From assembly GCF_963665995.1 (NCBI RefSeq), contig NZ_OY762512.1, forward strand, positions 4,340,001 to 4,404,000: a stretch of 64,000 bases of DNA, read 5' to 3'. The notes under the pieces were generated by a model that was not told the origin of the DNA, ran no database searches, and was given only the letters and a program-made list of their open reading frames with translations. Both the position numbers and the translations under genes were made by a program. Positions 51,694 to 59,610 of the stretch are shown here, in pieces (the first letter of the stretch is position 1; each line of letters starts with the position of its first letter). This DNA comes from Pleurocapsa sp. FMAR1 (GTDB lineage Bacteria > Cyanobacteriota > Cyanobacteriia > Cyanobacteriales > Xenococcaceae).

Positions 51694-52257
51694 ATGGCTA
51701 AAAGATTTAGTAGGCTAAAGTACGGACTAGAAATGCTTCGTGCGCCTAATTCCACAGCACCAACTCCTGATGCACCGACGGGGACGGTAGCCAAAAAGTT
51801 TCAAGACTTCGTTGGGAAGAAAACTAGACTTGTTTACCCTAGAGCAGCCGATAGCAAGCCTGGGGAAATTAACAAAGTGAGTGTACTGCCTTTTTATTTT
51901 AATGGTGCAGCGGGGAAAGAAACTATTGTTGCTCAGTCAAAACGTGCCGATGAGGCTGCTCCTTTAGCAGGAGTACAGACTCAGTGCAATCAGATAACCG
52001 TTGATTTTGAAAATCACGTTAAGTTAGCTGGGTTTATTCCTGCTAAGGTAACTGTGTTTGACTACGGAACAGCTTCAACGTCAACATTGAGTCAAATTAC
52101 AGGTGAAAGATACGACAAGAAAAACGGGAAATCCTATACTTTCCCTTATGGTGCGTCGGCTACTGAAAAGGCAGAGGCAGAAGTACGCAAAGGGATAAGT
52201 GCTGCTGTTGTCACTTTAGGAACAGCTTCAGTTAGTTTTTCCAGGGAAAAGTATTAA
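51694..52257 (+). CDS. Element protein, 187 aa, candidate coat or capsid protein
   Basis: A basic start (MAKRFSRLKYGLEMLRAPNS) and a Pro/Thr/Ala linker lead to beta-rich sequence (FQDFVGKKTRLVYPRAADSK, NKVSVLPFYFNGAAGKETIV, KLAGFIPAKVTVFDYGTAST). An abundant small protein with a basic N-terminal arm would suit a coat protein. This is inference; no family is recognised. The next gene starts two bases after its stop. Confidence 0.45.
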   Translation: MAKRFSRLKYGLEMLRAPNSTAPTPDAPTGTVAKKFQDFVGKKTRLVYPRAADSKPGEINKVSVLPFYFNGAAGKETIVAQSKRADEAAPLAGVQTQCNQITVDFENHVKLAGFIPAKVTVFDYGTASTSTLSQITGERYDKKNGKSYTFPYGASATEKAEAEVRKGISAAVVTLGTASVSFSREKY

Positions 52258-52259
52258 AA

Positions 52260-52496
52260 ATGCTTGATAGGGCATTAGAGCTAGTTATCCCTAGTGGAAG
52301 TACTAGGGACATGAACGATAGTGATTTAGATGGACTAATGAAGACTTACTCTATTGTCGAAATAGCCAAAGATGATTTTTTAGCTCAAAAAATTAGCTTT
52401 CAGGAGTACATCGATTTACTTGAAACGGCTCAGGTGAATATTGACGGCTATTTAGAAACTGTTGAAGGTAACCTAGAAGAAATGAGGCTAACATAG
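52260..52496 (+). CDS. Small acidic helical element protein, 78 aa
   Basis: ATG 52260 follows the previous stop by two bases. MLDRALELVIPSGSTRDMND and AQKISFQEYIDLLETAQVNI show an acidic, all-helical protein, which could be a chaperone or assembly factor for the neighbouring basic protein. No family recognised. Confidence 0.5.
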   Translation: MLDRALELVIPSGSTRDMNDSDLDGLMKTYSIVEIAKDDFLAQKISFQEYIDLLETAQVNIDGYLETVEGNLEEMRLT

Positions 52497-52502
52497 TCAG
52501 CT

Positions 52503-53237
52503 ATGCCAGCAGGTCAAGACTTAATATTCTTTGATAACTCTGAAGATTGGCAGGTCGTAGCGAATATTAACAGAACAGCTACTATTGTCAATGAAAACTC
52601 TCATACCCCTATACTTCCTATCGACCTCGGAGTTAGTCTGTTTTCCGACTACATAGCCGTTATAGCAGGAACAACAAGAGGCAAGCCTAGCTGGCAGTTT
52701 GCAGGGGATATCAGACAGGTTTACAACTTTGCTCCTGGGGGGAACAATCCTGTTACAGGAGTTCTTCAAAGTCTACCGACACGCTTGTTTATTAATAGGT
52801 TACAGATAGTTGAAACAAATCGGATTAGTCCCGATAGGTTTAGACTTAGATACACTCCACCGTTTTGGTTTAAAGACTGTAGCGTACGGGTCTACGAGTA
52901 TACAGGAGATACGCTTAACTTTGTTAAAGATGCTCTTTTTAGTATTGGCAATGCACTAGGCGTTGACCCAAATCAACCGAGTGGCTTAATAGAGGCTCAG
53001 TTAACAATCATTGAAGAGTTGATAACCGATAAGTTTGCAGAATTGCAAACTAGAGAAAGCTCTCAGGTACAACTTGATGACTTTAGAGAATCGCAACTCA
53101 GTACTCGCATCAGCCAGACAAATGCTGGGGTTTACACCTTAGCTGAGGGACTGGCTGCGATACTGCCACCTGAACAAGGAGAAGCTTTGAGACGAGCGGT
53201 AAGTAACAGATTACAATTAGATTTAGGATTTTTATGA
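52503..53237 (+). CDS. Element protein of unknown function, 244 aa
   Basis: It starts six bases after the previous stop. The first 140 residues are beta-rich (DLIFFDNSEDWQVVANINRT, SLFSDYIAVIAGTTRGKPSW, RFRLRYTPPFWFKDCSVRVY). The rest is helical, ending EGLAAILPPEQGEALRRAVS. A beta domain with a helical tail suits a virion protein. It overlaps the next gene by ATGA. Confidence 0.5.
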   Translation: MPAGQDLIFFDNSEDWQVVANINRTATIVNENSHTPILPIDLGVSLFSDYIAVIAGTTRGKPSWQFAGDIRQVYNFAPGGNNPVTGVLQSLPTRLFINRLQIVETNRISPDRFRLRYTPPFWFKDCSVRVYEYTGDTLNFVKDALFSIGNALGVDPNQPSGLIEAQLTIIEELITDKFAELQTRESSQVQLDDFRESQLSTRISQTNAGVYTLAEGLAAILPPEQGEALRRAVSNRLQLDLGFL

Positions 53238-53734
53238 TGGAAAGTTCAATAAAAAAAGATATTATTTTAAACGGTACAGATTCGATTGCCGTATTTAAAG
53301 AAGATGGCTTAGTTTACAGGGCAAAGGATTTAGAAAGCTATACACCAATAGTACTTGGAAAAATTGAACCTAACACATCTCGCGAGTTTAAATTGCTCTC
53401 GGCTATTTCTAAAGATTATCTTGTTTTAGAAATGAATACCGATGTTGTAGCCGACGACAATCCGAACGCTATGGACGAAAATACGGCAAACAATTATAAC
53501 TACGCAAACGTCAATTTTACAATTTTAAGAGAAGGAAAAAGAGTTTTAAGCCAGATAATATCTCTTAACGCTGGGAACATTTCTACGAGGACTTTTTTGA
53601 TTTCACCCTTAGACACTTTGAAAATTACCTCAAGTCAAGCTCTAAATTCGATTACACTTATTTGTCAACCTGTTTACTTAGAAAAAACAATATTTGTACC
53701 AGAGGTGATAACAGATGAGCCTGTCATTTCATAA
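53234..53734 (+). CDS. Beta-rich element protein, 166 aa
   Basis: It begins SSIKKDIILNGTDSIAVFKE; sequence between about 30 and 150 alternates short strands and turns (REFKLLSAISKDYLVLEMNT, NYANVNFTILREGKRVLSQI, RTFLISPLDTLKITSSQALN). A jelly-roll-like or Ig-like fold is plausible. No catalytic motif. It overlaps the lysozyme gene by 20 bp, so structural and lysis genes are coupled. Confidence 0.5.
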   Translation: MMESSIKKDIILNGTDSIAVFKEDGLVYRAKDLESYTPIVLGKIEPNTSREFKLLSAISKDYLVLEMNTDVVADDNPNAMDENTANNYNYANVNFTILREGKRVLSQIISLNAGNISTRTFLISPLDTLKITSSQALNSITLICQPVYLEKTIFVPEVITDEPVIS

Positions 53735-54366
53735 GGCGAGAGAACGAGCGATACAAATAATATCTAGTAAAAAGAATGAGGATGGGTATCTGGATGTAGA
53801 TTATTTAATCGATGATGAAGCAAGAAAAGTCTTAAACCTGCCTTCTAGACCAAAAGATGCGTTACCTTACGTTGGCTGGATGACTCAACCCAAAGAAGTC
53901 AAAAATGAACAAATGCGAACATCTAAAGTTGGCTTTATGTTGATAAAGAAGTACGAGGGATTGAGGACTAATGCTTACCTGTGTCCTGCGGATGTCTGGA
54001 CGATTGGCTATGGGCATACCAAGGGAGTTAAGCAAGAAAAACTACAATTCACAAAGACAAATGATTAGCCATAGCCATCTTGAAGCAGAGAGATTACTAA
54101 AAGAGGATTTAAGTATTTTTGAAAAAGCTGTAACTCGATTTGTAACTGTGCCACTGAATCAGAATCAGTTTGACGCGCTAGTCAGTTTTACTTTTAACGT
54201 AGGCGTTGGTGCGTTTAGTAAGTCCACTTTACTTAAATTGCTTAATTACAAAGACTATCAAAAAGCAGCTAACGAGTTTAGTCGTTGGACACGTGGTGGG
54301 GGAAGAATTTTACCAGGGCTAATTAACCGCAGGAAAGACGAACACGAGTTATTTGTAAAACAATGA
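53715..54366 (+). pseudogene. GH24 phage-type lysozyme (endolysin), frameshifted in the middle
   Basis: The first frame has a 65-residue N-terminal extension and the catalytic start KVGFMLIKKYEGLRTNAYLC with Glu81, then DVWTIGYGHTKGVKQ. The second, from about 54031, has SHLEAERLLKEDLSIFEKAV, NQFDALVSFTFNVGVGAFSK and FSRWTRGGGRILPGLINRRK, ending EHELFVKQ. They join if one base is skipped in the GAAAAAC run near 54037. A real mutation, a sequencing error in the A-run, or a +1 frameshift are all possible. The enzyme would cut peptidoglycan at host lysis. Confidence 0.8.
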
Positions 54367-54764
54367 TTACTAGGAATTTTTCTAGATTGCCTCCACTATC
54401 GTTAAACTTACTTTCTGGAGGTGCTTTTGTGTTTATTGTTTGTTTGGGTATACGAGTTGCCCGTGCGCCTGAAGTTGGCTTAAGAGTAGCTAATACGCAG
54501 TTAATTATCGGTAGCAGTGCAAACAAGCTTTCTGAAGTAGCCGTTAAGTTAGATACTCAAGCTGAGATTATCAAACAAAAAGATGAAGCTTACGAAAATT
54601 TAAGAGCAATATACGAAGAGTCTTTGAAAGGACAAGAAGGATACGGAAGACTTCAAGGAGCGATAGAAGAGATTCAAGATTTACCAGAAGTTAAAGACAC
54701 AAGAGAACTGCAAACAGAAATATCGGCTACCAAGAAAATTATCAAGCAAGTGACTAGTGAGTAG
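54363..54764 (+). CDS. Spanin-like membrane coiled-coil protein
   Basis: It overlaps the lysozyme stop by ATGA. A 133-residue protein with one N-terminal transmembrane helix (LSLNLLSGGAFVFIVCLGIR) and a long helical remainder (SEVAVKLDTQAEIIKQKDEA...EISATKKIIKQVTSE). This is the build of Rz-type inner-membrane spanins, which span the periplasm at lysis. Position directly after the lysozyme supports that role; holin is the alternative. No Rz1-like lipoprotein is visible. Confidence 0.55.
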   Translation: MITRNFSRLPPLSLNLLSGGAFVFIVCLGIRVARAPEVGLRVANTQLIIGSSANKLSEVAVKLDTQAEIIKQKDEAYENLRAIYEESLKGQEGYGRLQGAIEEIQDLPEVKDTRELQTEISATKKIIKQVTSE

Positions 54765-54779
54765 ATGTGTATCTGAAAA

Positions 54780-54802
54780 GTGTGGCACAGAACGTGGCAC
54801 GC
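54780..54802. repeat. Second copy of the GTGNCACAGAACGTGGCAC element
   Basis: GTGTGGCACAGAACGTGGCA differs from the copy at 47139 by one base in the left arm, which weakens the hairpin but keeps GTGGCAC as a direct repeat. It follows the last gene of the lysis unit. Confidence 0.5.
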
Positions 54803-55166
54803 TTTTAGAAGATGCTCTTAGAAGAGAGAACAAGTAAAGCTTTTATATAAGTACTTATTTCCCTGTGGCTACGCCCACCCACCCCTAGTATACTTTCCTT
54901 GGAGCGTAGCGGAATAGGGTTATTAATATAATTGCTTTTGAAATCGCTAACGTCAATAGTTAGTAAACAATTATTTACATTTAAAATATTAATTTCAAGT
55001 ATTCAACAAATAAACTAATTTTTATCTAAAATTTACGTATTTTCGCTGATGCTAAAGAAAAAAAAGGATAGTAGATGAAGTTTAAAAAGTCAAATTTACT
55101 CACCTTTAGATTAAAGCTCTGAGAGATTACTTTTGAAACTTTGATTAACAATTTAACAGGAAAATT
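54803..55166. other. Gene-free, AT-rich region inside the element
   Basis: I see no gene. An early part (about 54869-54917) contains GGCTACGCC and GGAGCGTAGCGG, a small dispersed repeat. The rest is strongly AT-rich with several A/T runs and ends in ACAGGAAAATT before ATG 55167, so it probably holds the promoter of the right-hand operon and could hold an origin. Confidence 0.4.
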
Positions 55167-55478
55167 ATGCCTGATATAGAAACTATTAGCTGGCAAGAAA
55201 TGACGGGCAATAAGTATGCTAAAGCTTTACACCCAGCGATGGTTAGCAAAGCTGGATACGAGACAGTTAGAAGTATTCGACGAATTGGCGACGCTGTACC
55301 AACCGTATTTAGGGTTATCTATGACCGTCAGTATGTTCTCGACTACGTAGGCAATGGAATATGCAAGACACTTTTTGTTTTAGGGAAACAGGGTGTACTA
55401 AATCTTGTCAGTGAGGCATGGGACAATTACTACGGAGTTTTGGATATTAAAGAGTCTTCTTCTGAGGAGTCTGTTTAA
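55167..55478 (+). CDS. Element protein of unknown function, 103 aa
   Basis: First gene of the right-hand, replication-type operon. It reads PDIETISWQEMTGNKYAKAL, AGYETVRSIRRIGDAVPTVF and IYDRQYVLDYVGNGICKTLF. No known motif. It is coupled to the nuclease gene by a one-base overlap (TAATG). Confidence 0.5.
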   Translation: MPDIETISWQEMTGNKYAKALHPAMVSKAGYETVRSIRRIGDAVPTVFRVIYDRQYVLDYVGNGICKTLFVLGKQGVLNLVSEAWDNYYGVLDIKESSSEESV

Positions 55479-56002
55479 TGTCAGTGAGACCAAAGTACAA
55501 AGCAAAGCCTGTTGTCTGGAACTCAAATACTTGTTCCGTGGAGTCTCCTGAAACAATAGAGCAATTTCGAGTAAGAGAAAGATTTAAGCTACCTTCTCAT
55601 ATCTGGAGATTTGATTCCCAGCATGAGTTTAAAGTTTATCTAGAACTCAAAAGAATGTATGGCGAACACAAGATTTCAAGGCAAGTCCCTGTATTGGTAA
55701 TTGCACCTGGGTTTTCTTATCCAAAAGGCAAAACATGGAAGGTTGACTTTGTAATCTCTAGTGGCGCTGAAGGGGTTAAGCCTTTTCTTTACGTAGAGGC
55801 TAAGGGTGCATTCTTAACCGAGTTTGCTCTAATTTTAGGCATTTTAGAAGAATACCAGTTTGACGTTTTTCGTAAGCTTAAAATTATTTTTCCTGAAAGG
55901 CTGCCAGTCGGCAACAAGGTAGTAAAAGCACTGCTTGAGTCAGATTTTAGAAAGAACTTGCTTACGTTAAAAGAATTAGAGAAATTTAGAGTATTGCCAT
56001 GA
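55478..56002 (+). CDS. PD-(D/E)XK nuclease, DUF1064/resolvase-like
   Basis: A 174-residue protein. The nuclease core is Glu50 in FDSQHEFKVYLELKRM, Asp90 in TWKVDFVIS and Glu107-x-Lys109 in FLYVEAKGAF. This layout matches phage DUF1064 proteins, which are predicted Holliday-junction or branched-DNA endonucleases. It would act in replication or genome processing of the element. Tight coupling to its neighbours places it in the replication operon. Confidence 0.75.
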   Translation: MSVRPKYKAKPVVWNSNTCSVESPETIEQFRVRERFKLPSHIWRFDSQHEFKVYLELKRMYGEHKISRQVPVLVIAPGFSYPKGKTWKVDFVISSGAEGVKPFLYVEAKGAFLTEFALILGILEEYQFDVFRKLKIIFPERLPVGNKVVKALLESDFRKNLLTLKELEKFRVLP

Positions 56003-56220
56003 CACCAATAGAATCACCTTACGATGTTTGACTTGTTACCTTAATCGGTTTAGCTATCAACGCAGTTGAAACGTTAGCACTCGAACAGGATAGAGACCCA
56101 GAGACAATCATAGCAGAGTTGCTATATGTAACGAACAAGAGGCTACACGAAACAGGAGAAAAAGACTATCTGAGAAAACTATCTTCTCATTATTCTATCC
56201 TCTCAGAAGCAATCTATTAA
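55999..56220 (+). pseudogene. Small element gene with an in-frame TGA at codon 11
   Basis: ATG 55999 overlaps the nuclease stop. The frame reads MTPIESPYDV, TGA (56029-56031), then LVTLIGLAINAVETLALEQD, RDPETIIAELLYVTNKRLHE and on to TAA 56220. Apart from this stop it looks like a good helical protein of 73 residues. Translation could restart downstream, or the gene is dead. Confidence 0.5.
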
Positions 56221-56253
56221 TCGTTTTAACGCAAACATATACCGAGAACAGTA

Positions 56254-56973
56254 ATGACAGTAAAGTATTTAGACCCCTACAAAGACGACCCCTATGGCAA
56301 ACTCAGAGGAGACAAAGCAGAAGCTTACTTTAAAATCTCGTTTGACGAGGCTAAGGTTTACTCTACAGATGATGCTTACATTGTGGCTGCTTTTATCACT
56401 AATTATTCTGGGGTCGTTAGGAGCTTCAAAGCAAGCGACGCGCTACTGCCAGGACTATGCGCCATCCCTATCTACGGACGAGAATACGAGATAAGAGGAA
56501 AAGATGCTAACGGTAACTGGCAGGGAGTTAAACATCAACCCTCTGTGTTTGAGAAGGCTTTGTATGACCATATTAAGGTGCATGAAGCTTTCTTTATTCC
56601 TCCTTCTGGTGGTATTAAAGGGGAACTTACTTTTGTACCTAACGGGATATGTGCGTCGATGGACGAGGCTGCTTTAAATGCCTTGGTGGCAACAAATGTA
56701 AGCACTCAGGTCATTGACTTAAGCGGAAAACTACCAGAGTACTCAGTGCCGTTTAGTGGGGGTTTCAAGAAGGGTGGTAGCGATAGCAAAGTAATATCTA
56801 TTGAGGATAAACTTGCTTTTCTTAAAAAACAAATGGCTGTTGATATTAACGATACCTCTTTCACAGAAGAAAGTTCCTTGTTTAGTCTTACGAGACAAAT
56901 ACACTGTAAAGACGAAGAAGGTGACGGGTTTGCTGAAATCTACTTTGAAATGTTAATGGCAATTATTAGATAA
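56254..56973 (+). CDS. Element protein of unknown function next to the ATPase, 239 aa
   Basis: It begins TVKYLDPYKDDPYGKLRGDK and has beta-rich LPGLCAIPIYGREYEIRGKD, FFIPPSGGIKGELTFVPNGI and an acidic helical end. Its stop is two bases before the ATPase start. Sequence gives no enzyme motif. Partner of the replication ATPase (for example a primase-like or DNA-binding subunit) is a guess from gene order. Confidence 0.45.
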   Translation: MTVKYLDPYKDDPYGKLRGDKAEAYFKISFDEAKVYSTDDAYIVAAFITNYSGVVRSFKASDALLPGLCAIPIYGREYEIRGKDANGNWQGVKHQPSVFEKALYDHIKVHEAFFIPPSGGIKGELTFVPNGICASMDEAALNALVATNVSTQVIDLSGKLPEYSVPFSGGFKKGGSDSKVISIEDKLAFLKKQMAVDINDTSFTEESSLFSLTRQIHCKDEEGDGFAEIYFEMLMAIIR

Positions 56974-56975
56974 CT

Positions 56976-58169
56976 ATGGCGTACGATTATTCGGAATTAT
57001 TCAAGTCTGAAGACGGGATAGGCGACACCTGGGAAAGTTTCTATAACGACGAATTAACTTTAGCTCAAAACCTGTTAGTCGTTTTAAAGCAAACAATATT
57101 TCTGCCTTATGACTTTTACGATATTATCGCTGCTTACTTCATGCTGCCTTCTGCTTTGTGTAAGGTTGTGCCTTATCTATTCCTCAATGGACAATCGGGA
57201 AGCGGTAAGTCAACAGTTGCTAAAGTGGCTAGCTATTTACATGGCAGTCCAATTAATTCTAGTAGTGATACTTTTGCTGCAATAAGAAATAGTCTCTCAG
57301 GAAGGAAAAAAGCATGGGCATACAGGCAAGGAGCAGAACCAGGAGAAGTAGGTAGCGCGGTAGCCGTCGAAAGTAACATTTGTATGGTTTGGGACGACGT
57401 TAGCGCGAGTACTTTTACTAATAGCCCTGAACTTTATAATATGTTCAAGTTTGGCTATGACAAAAGTACAGACAAGATAATTGTTTCTTCTAGGGAAACA
57501 GGGATAAACATAGAGTTTAGATGCTTTTGTCCAAAGATATTCTCTAGCATTACACCACTACACCTAGATGACCGTTTTAAAGAGCTAAAAAGACGATTGA
57601 TAGTAATCCCTTGTAAACGAGTAGAGGAACTTACGGATGAGCGTAAAAGCGAGCTAGGGATAACTGATGGCAATTGGCAGAGTAAACTACTAGATTTACA
57701 CGGTCTTAATTGGAAGGGCTTCTCTAAGCTGTTTGAGGATTTCTGGGATGTTGAGCTAGCCCATAGCTTTATTACGACCAGAGGCATCTTGAGTAAATCG
57801 GTACAAGGGCTAGGTTCTCAGTACAGAACTATTAGCCTTGACCTGATGGCTTGTGGGATTGCCTCTGGTGTCTGGAGCGATGACGCAGAAGCGGTTAGCA
57901 GAATGAAGGACTATTGGGATTGGTTCAAGAAGGAAACAGAAAAAAGCGCGGGACTTAGTAACTTGCTTAGAGACTTTGTAAATACTGAAGCTAGGAACGC
58001 TAAAAGTGCGGGGATAGGTCTGCAACTTTATACCGCACAGATACGTAGTCAAGTAGATATATGGGTACAACAAGAATGGCTGTTTGAAGCACCTAGACCA
58101 AAAGATATCAAAGAGTGCCTGCTTGATTTGGGACTGAGATTGCAAAAAGGAAAATGGAGCAAAGGGTAG
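56976..58169 (+). CDS. P-loop ATPase, probable replicative helicase
   Basis: A 397-residue protein with Walker A GQSGSGKST (residues 72-80), Walker B NICMVWDDV at about 133-141, a sensor-like segment KIIVSSRETGINIEF and an arginine-rich region RFKELKRRLIVIPCKR. The order suits AAA+/superfamily 3-like helicases encoded by small phages and satellites. A packaging ATPase is the alternative, but I see no motifs that would favour it. It is the central gene of the right-hand operon. Confidence 0.65.
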   Translation: MAYDYSELFKSEDGIGDTWESFYNDELTLAQNLLVVLKQTIFLPYDFYDIIAAYFMLPSALCKVVPYLFLNGQSGSGKSTVAKVASYLHGSPINSSSDTFAAIRNSLSGRKKAWAYRQGAEPGEVGSAVAVESNICMVWDDVSASTFTNSPELYNMFKFGYDKSTDKIIVSSRETGINIEFRCFCPKIFSSITPLHLDDRFKELKRRLIVIPCKRVEELTDERKSELGITDGNWQSKLLDLHGLNWKGFSKLFEDFWDVELAHSFITTRGILSKSVQGLGSQYRTISLDLMACGIASGVWSDDAEAVSRMKDYWDWFKKETEKSAGLSNLLRDFVNTEARNAKSAGIGLQLYTAQIRSQVDIWVQQEWLFEAPRPKDIKECLLDLGLRLQKGKWSKG

Positions 58170-58176
58170 GAAAGCT

Positions 58177-58509
58177 ATGGAACTTACGGAACTTGAAGCT
58201 ATAAATTGCTATAACGCTTTAGCTGTTTATGCAACTCGTGAATTTGAAGCGTTTGAATATTTTCAAAACAAATATCCCGAAAACGATACCTTTTTCAAAA
58301 AACACAAAAAAACATTGCCTAAGTGGATAGGAAACCAAAAAGCAATGTACACTGCTCAGTTTAAAATCTTATCTAGTCTAAAACCAAAAAAATGGATAAA
58401 AAAACACACAGTTCAGATTGCAAGCAATCTTGCTGAACTAGACTTGCTGGAACACGATATGTCTGTTCTTTTGGCGGCTACATCTGATGAAACAACAAGA
58501 TGCGATTAA
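58177..58509 (+). CDS. Element protein of unknown function, 110 aa
   Basis: ATG 58177 follows the ATPase by seven bases. Helical and lysine-rich: ELTELEAINCYNALAVYATR, HKKTLPKWIGNQKAMYTAQF, then SNLAELDLLEHDMSVLLAAT. Likely nucleic-acid-binding. It overlaps the next gene by 23 bp. Confidence 0.5.
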   Translation: MELTELEAINCYNALAVYATREFEAFEYFQNKYPENDTFFKKHKKTLPKWIGNQKAMYTAQFKILSSLKPKKWIKKHTVQIASNLAELDLLEHDMSVLLAATSDETTRCD

Positions 58510-58738
58510 GTTCTGGGAACTTAAGCACGCGATAGATGACGAGGTGGCTATTCTAGGTTGGTCTGTTACAGCCTGTAGGAATGTTATCAATAAACGCTAT
58601 CAGAAGCGTTCTAGGTTGCTTTTGAGCGATGAGCAGCTAGAAGACTTGTTGGCTTATTTACAGGGTTTGAATGCTGGGACAGATGCTCAAGAATTAGCTG
58701 CCAGAAAAGAGAAGCGTAGAAAGCGTAGGCGTAAGTAG
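58487..58738 (+). CDS. Small basic element protein, 83 aa
   Basis: It starts inside the previous gene. KQQDAIKFWELKHAIDDEVA and VIGW-like WSVTACRNVINKRYQKRSRL form helices; the end AARKEKRRKRRRK is strongly basic. Probably a DNA-binding accessory protein. A terminator-like hairpin follows immediately. Confidence 0.5.
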   Translation: MKQQDAIKFWELKHAIDDEVAILGWSVTACRNVINKRYQKRSRLLLSDEQLEDLLAYLQGLNAGTDAQELAARKEKRRKRRRK

Positions 58739-58768
58739 AAAACGTGCAACGAAACGTGCCACGTTTTT
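58739..58768 (+). terminator. Terminator-like hairpin closing the replication operon
   Basis: AAAACGTG (58739-58746) pairs with CACGTTTT (58760-58767) and is followed by T. Inside is ACGTGCC, related to the GTGCCAC palindromes at 47139 and 54780. Confidence 0.55.
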
Positions 58769-58795
58769 AGAATATACAGACATTAAAGGAGGCTT

Positions 58796-59104
58796 ATGAA
58801 GAGATCGTTTAGGCAACAGAAGGGCTTTAGCTTGGATATTAATACAGTAGAGATAATAGAGGCTAAAGCTTTAGAAGATAAAACCAGCTATAGCAGAGCC
58901 TTAGACGTAATCGTACAGGACTGGGAAAAATACGAAACGGTAGTAGTAGACCCAAAGGACGGAACAGTAACCATGCACGAAGCGACAGAGCTAATGTGGG
59001 CAAAAATACTAGGTTTTATTTGTGCTTTTGACGATGAGATGCTTGAGGTACTGCTCAAAGTCAGAATTAAAAAAAGAAAAGAGATGGGAGAAGAGGCTAA
59101 TTAG
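58796..59104 (+). CDS. Ribbon-helix-helix-like regulator
   Basis: GGAGGC precedes ATG 58796. The N-terminus reads KGFSLDINTVEIIEAKALED, then KTSYSRALDVIVQDWEKYET, a good ribbon-helix-helix pattern (short strand, two helices with S-x-A-x-x-x-I/V). The C-terminal half is helical. A regulator of element genes or a partition-type protein is likely. Confidence 0.55.
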   Translation: MKRSFRQQKGFSLDINTVEIIEAKALEDKTSYSRALDVIVQDWEKYETVVVDPKDGTVTMHEATELMWAKILGFICAFDDEMLEVLLKVRIKKRKEMGEEAN

Positions 59105-59188
59105 CCTCTATTATACATTGCTTGGCTGCAATTCAACTAAGCGACCCTAAGGTCAAAAAGGGGTAGTAGAAACAGACGCTTTAATATT

Positions 59189-59209
59189 CCGCTTGAATTA
59201 AGCGGTTTT
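59189..59209 (+). terminator. Terminator-like hairpin
   Basis: CCGCTT and AAGCGG with a five-base loop GAATT, followed by TTTT, between the genes ending at 59104 and starting at 59258. Confidence 0.5.
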
Positions 59210-59257
59210 GGGTAGTTTTGGGGATTTGGGGAATTATTGAAAATACAGGAGAATTTC

Positions 59258-59521
59258 ATGGATAGAGATAAGGTACTAGACTTGATTGCTCTTTCACTTG
59301 AAAGAGACGTGTTGAAGGTTGAAGAACTAGCAACCGAATGTGATGTAAATTTTGATTGGGCTTTGAGGTTAGTTGTAAAAAACTGGTTTGACTACCAAGA
59401 AAAAAAGAAACTAGAAGACGAAACAATAATAGCTAGTTTGAGGGAAGTAATAAAGTCTCAAAAAATGACAAGAGTACTAGTAGATAGAATATTAGAAAAG
59501 CTAGAAAGCGATAGAAAATAG
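59258..59521 (+). CDS. Small helical regulator-like protein, 87 aa
   Basis: I choose ATG 59258 (AGGAG eight bases upstream) rather than the earlier in-frame codon at 59237. RDKVLDLIALSLERDVLKVE, then ELATECDVNFDWALRLVVKN looks like a helix-turn-helix followed by a coiled coil. It is the last gene before the right att site and may control integration or excision. Confidence 0.45.
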   Translation: MDRDKVLDLIALSLERDVLKVEELATECDVNFDWALRLVVKNWFDYQEKKKLEDETIIASLREVIKSQKMTRVLVDRILEKLESDRK

Positions 59522-59556
59522 GCTAATAGAGACAAGGGAAAATAGAAATAATAAGG

Positions 59557-59610
59557 TACTCGCATGACAGGATGCGATTTTAGTCTTATGCACATCCTGT
59601 CATGCGAGTA
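59557..59610. repeat. 18-bp perfect inverted repeat near the right end of the element
   Basis: TACTCGCATGACAGGATG (59557-59574) is the exact complement of 59593-59610, with an 18-nt loop. It lies 238 bp from the att core and is the longest perfect stem in the element. There is no T-run, so a recombination, regulatory or replication site is more likely than a terminator. Confidence 0.65.

Noticed and set aside
54010-54070. Programmed -1 frameshift in the lysozyme gene at the AAAAAC run
   Set aside because: The second half lies in the +1 direction relative to the first, so a standard -1 slip would not join them.
56976-58169. Calling the element's ATPase a terminase or packaging motor
   Set aside because: The P-loop region resembles replication helicases, the gene lies in the operon with the resolvase-like nuclease, and no terminase nuclease domain follows.
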